A DNA stretch of 64,000 bases from NCBI RefSeq assembly GCF_000003815.2, contig NC_049981.1, forward strand, positions 7,862,297 through 7,926,296. Reading direction: 5' to 3'. Below the pieces are notes generated by a model. It was given only the letters and a program-made list of their open reading frames with translations, had not been told where the DNA came from and did not search any database. The DNA comes from Branchiostoma floridae. Taxonomy: Eukaryota > Chordata > Leptocardii > Amphioxiformes > Branchiostomatidae. Below are positions 57,901 to 64,000 of this stretch, piece by piece. Each line of letters opens with the position of its first letter. Position 1 is the first letter of the stretch. The translations under genes and the position numbers were made by a program.

Positions 57901-60900
57901 TAAAGTTGAAAGCTACTTGCAGTTTCTGCTTCACAATTACCATGAGGAGTGATAGCATGGAGCTGACATTTCCGTTCGTCCTTGATGTAAAGTACAGTTC
58001 TCCCTCTGCTCCGTGTCTATATTTGTCGCCCTGATGCTGAGAGGAATACGGTATATCTTGACAAGGTCAGCCCTGCAGCGTGTGATTACCACGTCTCTGA
58101 CGTCAGCGTAGCAATCTCCCGTAATCCTGCGACTCCCCACACAACCTTCAGTAGATTCCTACATCATTTGTCAAACAGTGTATAAGAACTGAAGCAGGGC
58201 TCGAAATACTTTTTTCTGCATACCTGCACTGGTGAAGGTAACATTGAAAACTGCCTGCACCTGACTAATTTTACCTGCACCACTCAGAATTTAGGAAGTA
58301 TGGATCATACTAAAATTGTTAGGAACCATTGCTATTGTTTTCTTTTATAATTAATAGGTGGTAACAGTCAATGCAGCTAATAACAATCCATATACACCTA
58401 CATTATTGGACAGTTACGTATAAAACCCAGTACATGGACCAGTGCAGGTCAGGTGCAGGTAGACACCAGAAATCTCCAATTTTACCTGCACTAACCTGCA
58501 TATGCTGGTGGTATTTCGAGCCCTGCAATGTCTCTCGATACAACAAAGGTTTTTTTATAAACTAGATATATTCTTATTGGAAATGCTGAAGGGATACTTA
58601 CATATGACAAAAATAATAATTAGTGTATTTTTTTCAGACACTTACATGTCAAGAATAAGCTGTACATTATATATGTGCCCCAGTGCACAGGCCAAAATTT
58701 TACAGCAGTTCTGTTTGCACAAAAATGCATGTAAACCCAGCACGCATGTTGAGTCCTGAACGATATCAGAACTAAAGTCATCCATCCGAGCTGCTTGTTC
58801 CAGCTATCTCGTGACCACAGATGGGAAATGTAATACAAGGAAGGGCTGGTACAACTGGTGTTTGTTGAAGAGGGATTTTGTGAGATGGTGAGAATACTGA
58901 CTAATGAGGCTGTCAAGGACAAAGTTATAGTAATTCTAATTTCTTGGAAATATTGGGAAACTTGGTAAAAATTTGGGGACTGCTGTGGAAAAAAATTCTG
59001 AACTTTATGACATGAAACTGTCAAAAATATATTTTGATGAGCTAAAATGACAAATTTAACAACCAAATCAGCATGACCTCCCTAACAATAAGTGTGATGG
59101 AAAAAATGTAAAGCTGCCAAGCAAAATGTGGTTGTATTGCAAGTGTGCAAGTGGGTATTTTGAGCACTGAGCCTGTTCACGATCCTGACTTTCACCTGTT
59201 TCCAGGCAAACACATATGAGAAGAACTGGTCCTTTTTTGTGAAGAACGGAGGAAAGCCATTCCCCAACGAGCACATGAGGAAGGCTGTGGAAGAGGTGGA
59301 AGAGTTCTGCAACATTCTGAAGCACGAGGGCGTCAACGTTCGCCGGCCCGAACCCGTCAACTGGTCCGAGGTGTACAAAACCCCCTGGTTTGAATCCCCA
59401 GGTAAAGAATCTTGTTTGGTTTCTGTCATGGCATATGTATGAATCAAAAAAGTTTGTTCGCTTTACATAACCATAACACAACGCATGTATAGTTTATGAA
59501 CAAGCCATGTAAATCTTGTAAAAGTTTTTATCCGCTTGCACCGGTAGGTCCCTCAATTCTTTTCAAGAAATGTGGTGTGACCTTAAATGTGCTCAAGGTT
59601 TAATTCTCCTCTGACAAAAGGCTGTTGGTTTGACATCCATAATCAAAGCTAGGTACTTATTTTCACTTGTGTTGAGGGAGGAAATCATAGAGTGCCTTTT
59701 CTAAGGGCACAACATGTGGACCTACTGTACTAGGGATCCAAATGTTTGTCTAGGCAATAGCCTGAAGTTAAGGACTTTGACAACTTGAGACACCTTCTAG
59801 ATTTTGAAGCTTAATAATTGTGTACTTGAATATCTGGTACTGTTATCTTGGATTATAAAGCCAGATTGTAATCGTTTTCCCAGGCCTGTATGCGTCCATG
59901 CCGCGTGACATCCTATTGTGGTCGGTGATGAGATCATTGNNNNNNNNNNNNNNNNNNNNNNNNNNNNNNNNNNNNNNNNNNNNNNNNNNNNNNNNNNNNN
60001 NNNNNNNNNNNNNNNNNNNNNNNNNNNNNNNNNNNNNNNTTTCTTCGAGTACCGCGCCTACCGCTCCCTCATCAAGGAGTACTTCCAGGAGGGTGCCAAC
60101 TGGACTACTGCTCCCAAACCTACCATGGCTGATGAGCTGTATGACCAGGTATGCACTTAAGGTCTCATTGATGAGTTTCTTCTTCCCATAGACTTCTATG
60201 TTATAATTCGTGGTTTACACGGGCGCGTTCATAATGAAGCTACGTGAAAGTTTAGCAGATTTTTCATTGTATGTCGAGCACATTTACCCTATATGGTGGA
60301 AAAAAATTGCCAACGTCAAATAGACACCAGTTCTTTTTTTATAGCGATTACAAACTACGATTAGTCAATCCCCACAAAAGGCACTTTTTCGCTTCTAGTG
60401 TACAACCGCACCACTCAGAACCCAGGACTGTGTACCTCCGACCTAGCTCGCATCTGCAAAACTTTACCTGCTAATTTCTTCAGTTACAAACAAGCCTTTA
60501 CCAATCTAACTTTTGAGATCAGTCCCGCTGGCTAAAACGGAGTTTCTCACCGCTAAAAACACGCGTCCATGCAGCCGTTTATTTTTTAGCTCGGATCCTT
60601 TTAGGGTACCCACTCGGAGTAATACATCAATGAGACCCTATATTGAATCAAGTACAACATATTTCAAAAGACTCGATGCTACAAACAGATTTGTACATAT
60701 CTTTAGATGTTAGAACTCCCATAGTACAAAAATAGGCAAATACCGTATATTCTCGAATAAAGTACGCACTTTTTTAACTTTTCAAAATTGAAAAGGTGCT
60801 ACAAGTTGTTGCCAAAGTTGGGGTGCGTACTTTATTTGAGGTCTCTGCACAGAGAAATGGTAAAAAAAGCCTAAAATAAAGCAAGGTGGAGCTACACTTC

Positions 60901-62444
60901 TAGTAATGTTTCAAAACATGCACATTGTTGTTGTCTTGTAGTTGTCTAAACATGAAACAAAGAAATTGTCTAAACATGATTCACATAAGATTGGCATTTG
61001 CATACAATCCTTTTGAGTTAGTGACTTTGACTTGTACAACTGGTTTTTCCTGATTTCTTCTGCCAGTTCTCAGTGATTTTTATAATTTGCAGTAGGCAAT
61101 TCACAAGTTCATAGAGACAATGACAGTGTAAATGCAGGTTATTTCATGCAAAATAACCTGGGGAAAACATCATAAATTTGAATTTATCCAGTTAAAAGTC
61201 TGTTCAAAATTGGTGGAGAAGGGGTGCGTACTTTATTTGAGTTTTTCCATTTTACCTTTCAGTCCCAAAGATCTGTCTAAGACTTGTCCAAAATCAGGGG
61301 TGCGTATTTTAATTGGGGTGCGTGCTTTATTCGAGAATATACGGTATATCAAGGACTGCTTTGCTATTAGAAAGAATATCGAAACTAATGATTAGCCTAC
61401 TCCATTGTGATACTATATCAATGAATTATGTTAGCCCTAGCAACTAGGTTGTTAAGCTTTATCCTATATCTCTATTTTATACTTTGTGTAATAGTCGTTG
61501 CCATACATTGTACCATGTACAATTGTCGTAAAAAAAACTATAAAGTTCTTCTAAAAATTCTAAATGAACTAAATACGACCTCCGTGAGGAGGTACTGTTT
61601 TTGCTTTGTGTTTGTCTTTGTGTGTGTCAGTAGATATTTGAATATCATGTTAGTAGTTGGAAGTGAGATGGAGATAGGTGCTGCTATACATACCATATGA
61701 TGTGGGAAGGACTGTCACTTTTCTAGAACTATACTTATATATGACTTAATTCTTTAATTCAATCTACTACTGGACAAGTTTGTAAACTCACAGGAAAAGT
61801 TTCTTCAGTTTACAAATCCAGTATAGATTGGATTAAAAAATTAGTCATTAGTGAGAAGTCTTTCCCTCATGATTATTTGCATCCTCCTACGCACGGTCCC
61901 CAACGGCTAGCTGACTCAGCCTATGGGGCCCTGCTATGTCATGGCCTACCCACAGTTACCTTCAGTTCCTCGTCGCCCTGCTTATAAATATTAATGAGCT
62001 TACCGTTATATGGGCAGTCAGCCGTTGGGGATCGGGCGTAGGAGGATGGTGCTATGTAAGACGTAACATGATTGGCAGATAGCTTCCCAGCGGCCTTTGC
62101 GAGACAGCTTTCAACAACAAAAAGCCCAAGAAAAGCCTATTCTCTGATTGGTTGACAGCTGGTTTGTGGCGACAATCATAATAACCGCTGGTAGGCATCT
62201 AGATAGCAGGGCCCCATAGGCTAATGCCGTTGGGGACCGGGCGTTAGGAGGATGGACTATTTGCTGGTTTATGTGACTGAATAATTGTACTTCCGTGTGT
62301 GTACAGGAGTACCCTATGCGTTCTGTTGAGGATCGTCACAAGCTTGCGGCCGAGGGGAAGTTTGTCACCACAGAGTTTGAGCCCTGCTTTGACGCTGCTG
62401 ACTTCATGCGTGCAGGGCGAGACATCTTTGCCCAACGGAGCCAG
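39992..62444 (+). CDS. GATM: Glycine amidinotransferase (AGAT), 5' half, continues beyond the window
   Basis: Catalyses arginine + glycine -> ornithine + guanidinoacetate, the committed step of creatine synthesis, in mitochondria. Exons: 39992-40048 ([19 protein letters not shown], matching the vertebrate start; first in-frame ATG, A at -3), 56825-57049, 59206-59401, 59884-60148 (holding a 100-N gap) and 62307-62444. The Arg-rich leader lacks early acidic residues, fitting mitochondrial import. Family signatures are [13 protein letters not shown] and [11 protein letters not shown] (exon 2), ANTYEKNW (exon 3), [20 protein letters not shown] and [11 protein letters not shown] (exon 4), and [28 protein letters not shown] and [11 protein letters not shown] (exon 5). 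The Asp of PCFDAADF corresponds to catalytic Asp254 of human AGAT and the Asp of PRDIL to Asp170. The catalytic His and Cys are downstream. Exon 4 shows a one-base deficit before the gap. Confidence 0.95.
44606..44670. repeat. Perfect 31-bp palindrome with 3-bp spacer
   Basis: Arms 44606-44636 and 44640-44670 are exact reverse complements (core CTATTATCATTTTCCACTTC) around TTA. It lies 125 bp before a 964-N gap. It could be a real palindrome or a foldback artefact of sequencing or assembly. Confidence 0.85.
44795..45758. other. Assembly gap, 964 N
   Basis: Run of N in GATM intron 1. The apparent long open frames across it on both strands are artefacts. Confidence 1.
48963..49987. mobile_element. 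Foldback transposon with 9-bp target duplication (Mutator-like)
   Basis: The ends GGGTTTACGGAAAAGGCTGG and CCAGCCTTTTCCGTAAACCC are exact inverses. The arms extend about 150 bp and include tandem GGGCTGTCTACCT units (unequal number: four against five) and AAAGCCCATTGGGACAAAAG. The direct repeat TCCTCCTGC flanks it (48954-48962 and 49988-49996). The 9-bp duplication and long arms fit non-autonomous Mutator-like elements (inference). Inside are inverted SINE-like segments, one arm of the 19067 hairpin sequence and a reverse transcriptase fragment. It lies in GATM intron 1. Confidence 0.8.
49607..49735 (+). pseudogene. LINE reverse transcriptase fragment inside the foldback element
   Basis: One frame encodes [20 protein letters not shown] followed by [11 protein letters not shown]. 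This matches the widespread YGAExWTLT...RLDAFD motif near the reverse transcriptase C-terminus of LINEs. Only about 40 codons remain and the sequence then diverges, so it is a fossil fragment carried inside the 48963-49987 element. Confidence 0.6.
53461..53811. mobile_element. AGGGCTCGAAATAC-family MITE, copy 2
   Basis: CAGGGCTCAAAATAC and GTATTTTGAGCCCTG ends. Flanked by the direct repeat AATGG (53456-53460 and 53812-53816). It lies in GATM intron 1. Confidence 0.85.
55381..55727. repeat. ACCTCCAT/GGAGGTAT dispersed repeat, copy 2 (reverse)
   Basis: Ends in a (CACA)n run and the palindromic ACCTCCATTTTTCATGGAGGT. The upstream blocks GGTCACACACCAGGGGGCCCA, ATATCATTACAATCCA and TATGCTGACCACAA match 32629-32937 in reverse. 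Confidence 0.7.
55876..56298. other. Assembly gap, 423 N
   Basis: Run of N in GATM intron 1, about 0.5 kb before exon 2. Predicted frames across it are artefacts. Confidence 1.
57085..57478 (-). mobile_element. LINE 3' remnant (minus strand)
   Basis: On the minus strand near 57471 a frame begins [19 protein letters not shown], matching the WNSLP...FK C-terminal signature of CR1/Jockey-type reverse transcriptases. The downstream AT-rich tail runs to TTTATTTAACCCAGG at about 57117 and a (TTTG)n run. Upstream codons are interrupted. It lies in GATM intron 2, directly after exon 2. Confidence 0.5.
58195..58525. mobile_element. AGGGCTCGAAATAC-family MITE, copy 3
   Basis: The ends CAGGGCTCGAAATAC and GTATTTCGAGCCCTG are perfect inverses. 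No clear flanking duplication. It lies in GATM intron 2. Confidence 0.85.
59940..60039. other. Assembly gap, 100 N, inside a GATM coding exon
   Basis: Exactly 100 N, the usual placeholder for an unknown length. By comparison with vertebrate AGAT only about 25 bases (nine residues) should be missing if the exon is continuous. Confidence 0.95.
60158..60640. mobile_element. AAGGTCTCATTGATG-family element, copy 2 (reverse, longer)
   Basis: It starts TAAGGTCTCATTGATG nine bases past the GATM exon 4 border and ends CATCAATGAGACCCTA. It matches 28124-28413 in reverse, with about 200 extra bases near the right end. Confidence 0.75.
60741..61346. mobile_element. TACCGTATATTCTCG-ended MITE
   Basis: The ends TACCGTATATTCTCGAATAA and TTATTCGAGAATATACGGTA are near-perfect inverses. 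The motif GGGTGCGTACTTTATTTGAG recurs inside (about 60819 and 61221). A TA target site is possible (Tc1/mariner-like, inference). It lies in GATM intron 4. The 87-codon frame at 61132 has no homology. Confidence 0.8.
61880..62254. mobile_element. 375-bp MITE, copy 2 (reverse)
   Basis: The same length as 6841-7215 and its reverse complement with scattered differences. The flanks GATTATTTG and GACTATTTG form an 8-9 bp duplication with one change. It ends 52 bp before GATM exon 5. Confidence 0.9.
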
Positions 62445-62542
62445 GTACACAGGCAGTTTTGTTTGTTTGCTTGTTTGTTTGTTTGTTTGTCTGTTTGTTT
62501 TAGAGTACAATTAGTGATCTTCCTGGCGTCCACAAATACAAA

Positions 62543-62900
62543 CAGGGCTCAAAATACATTCTTCTGCATACCTGGACTGGTGTAGGTAACATTGAAAATG
62601 ACCTGCACCAGACAAATTTTACCTGCACCACTCAGAATTTAGGAAGCATGGATCATACTAAAAACTGTTCAGAAACCATTGCTATTATTTCTTTTATACT
62701 TCATATGTGGTACCAGTCAATGAAGCTAGTAAAAATCCACAATACACCCTGAGAGAGAGAGAGAGAGAGACTTTATTTGTCCATTAGCTGTGATACAAAA
62801 TTCTAAATTACTAAAAACCCAGTACATGGACATGTGCAGTTTAGGTGCAGGTAGACATCACAAATACCTGCATTAATATGCAGGTGGTATTTCGATCCCT
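62543..62900. mobile_element. AGGGCTCGAAATAC-family MITE, copy 4, with internal (GA)n insertion
   Basis: It begins CAGGGCTCAAAATAC and ends TATTTCGATCCCT. A (GA)n tract at about 62751-62770 and some following bases replace the family's CATTATRGGACA block. It lies downstream of GATM exon 5. Confidence 0.8.
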
Positions 62901-64000
62901 CACATTGTACTCTAAAAGTCTCTTCTTATGTGTGCTAGATGTTTTTGTTATCTATAATTTCTTTTAATTTTCATTTTAATGATTCTTTTCATAAAACATT
63001 ATCAAGATGCAGAGAGGAAATAGCATGTATGAAGTAAGGGGAGGTGGCAGTTTAGAACATGCTGATTATAGTTACACCAAATTAGTTTATTTTGTTGATC
63101 ATCAGTTTTGAGAAGAATCATCATGTTCAACTGAATTGTAAAATCAACATGAAAACTGTATCTCAAGGTCAACTACATGTAGTCTTCACACCTTGTTACA
63201 TACAGTATCAGGGAATGAATACTGATTAGATTTTTTTATCTTGGCTGTTTGCTGAAGTATTGCTGGAAGTGTGAGTTTTTCAGCTTGTATGATGGCATTT
63301 CAGTACCATGGAAAGATTCATCATAAATCATCATTCATCATTCCAGATTGTTTTTCATGCTGGAAGTTTTGCTTAAAAAATGCCCAGAACTAAGAGAATA
63401 CATTGCCGTGGCCTCAGCCATTAAATCCAAAATAATACTAATTACATTGATTTATGCATGACCCACTGAGGATGCATACTTTAAACCAGGTTACCAAATT
63501 TATGGCAAAAGCGTGACTGCTTGCTGAATGTTTGCTACGAAATGTCCGCAAACCAAGAATATGAATTGCTATGGCCTTTGCCATTAACTCCAAAATAATT
63601 ATACTTATTACAAATTGTTCTATATGATTCACTGACAGCCCATGCTCTTATGACAGCTAGACATTCAGTTCAAATTTATCTAGATTACAAAGCTTTTGAC
63701 CTACTGACAATGTATAATTTAGTCAGGTTACCAACTTTATGGGAATCATGTGGCTGCGCCACCACCTTGAGCCAAAAGTTACCGAAGGTTTGGTAAGAAG
63801 CAATTGTAAAAATGTATAACAAAATAACCTGACCCACTGACAATAATTTATTTAATGCAAATTTTACCCCAGGTTGCCAACTTGATAAAAATTGAGTAGA
63901 CTACCTTGAGCCAAGAGGATACAACATTTCTTAGCAAAAGTTCACAGAACCCCAAAAAATATACTGGTGTCCAAATGAACTGCCCTAATGACCAATTGTT
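62901..64000 (+). other. GATM intronic sequence, nothing recognised
   Basis: AT-rich sequence with no exon matching the next part of AGAT and no clear repeat border. A weak duplicated block (CATTAAxTCCAAAATAATxxTA near 63419 and 63583) is the only internal similarity noticed. Confidence 0.5.

Noticed and set aside
58620-59066. 148-codon minus-strand frame
   Set aside because: It lies in GATM intron 2. No recognisable domain or codon signal, and the composition is typical of AT-rich intron sequence.
59068-59481. 137- and 121-codon minus-strand frames
   Set aside because: Antisense to GATM exon 3, which has a clear sense reading with conserved AGAT motifs.

Overview
The window is an intron-rich animal genome segment. 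Exons are short (41-225 bp) and separated by long AT-rich introns with GT-AG borders (one GC-AG), and the introns are full of short inverted-repeat transposons. Protein similarity to vertebrate orthologues, intron density and repeat style fit an invertebrate deuterostome, most likely amphioxus (Branchiostoma). The species call is inference. Three protein-coding genes can be read. There are three runs of N, and both outer genes run off the window.

Layout: (1) About 1-27,880, plus strand: the 3' portion of an EML-type (echinoderm microtubule-associated protein-like) gene. It has 21 recognisable exons that join in one uninterrupted frame of 782 codons plus stop: a charged linker, a HELP domain, then WD40 repeats. 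Its TAA stop lies inside the first unit of a minisatellite. (2) About 28,460-37,440, minus strand: a complete five-exon guanidinoacetate N-methyltransferase gene (GAMT) of 236 codons, the same length as human GAMT, convergent with the EML gene. (3) 37,374-39,991: a 2.6 kb intergenic region with promoter-like motifs at both ends and a foldback repeat in the middle. (4) 39,992 to beyond 64,000, plus strand: the 5' half of glycine amidinotransferase (GATM/AGAT), with a mitochondrial-leader first exon, a 16.8 kb first intron and four further exons. One of these is interrupted by a sequence gap and an apparent 1-bp deletion. The exons carrying the catalytic His and Cys lie beyond the window.

How the genes work together: AGAT makes guanidinoacetate from arginine and glycine in mitochondria, and GAMT methylates it with S-adenosylmethionine to creatine in the cytosol. 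The whole two-step creatine pathway is therefore encoded by neighbouring genes transcribed head to head. In human the two genes are on different chromosomes (15 and 19). This is the main observation of the window.

The rest is repeat biology. At least ten families of short inverted-repeat elements are present, several with copies in introns of more than one of the three genes. There are also two compound foldback elements built from short GC-rich motifs, a nested insertion, a probable Mutator-like foldback with a 9-bp target duplication, tRNA-derived SINE-like sequences, LINE 3' remnants, and several near-perfect hairpins. No CRISPR array, rRNA or convincing functional tRNA gene was seen.
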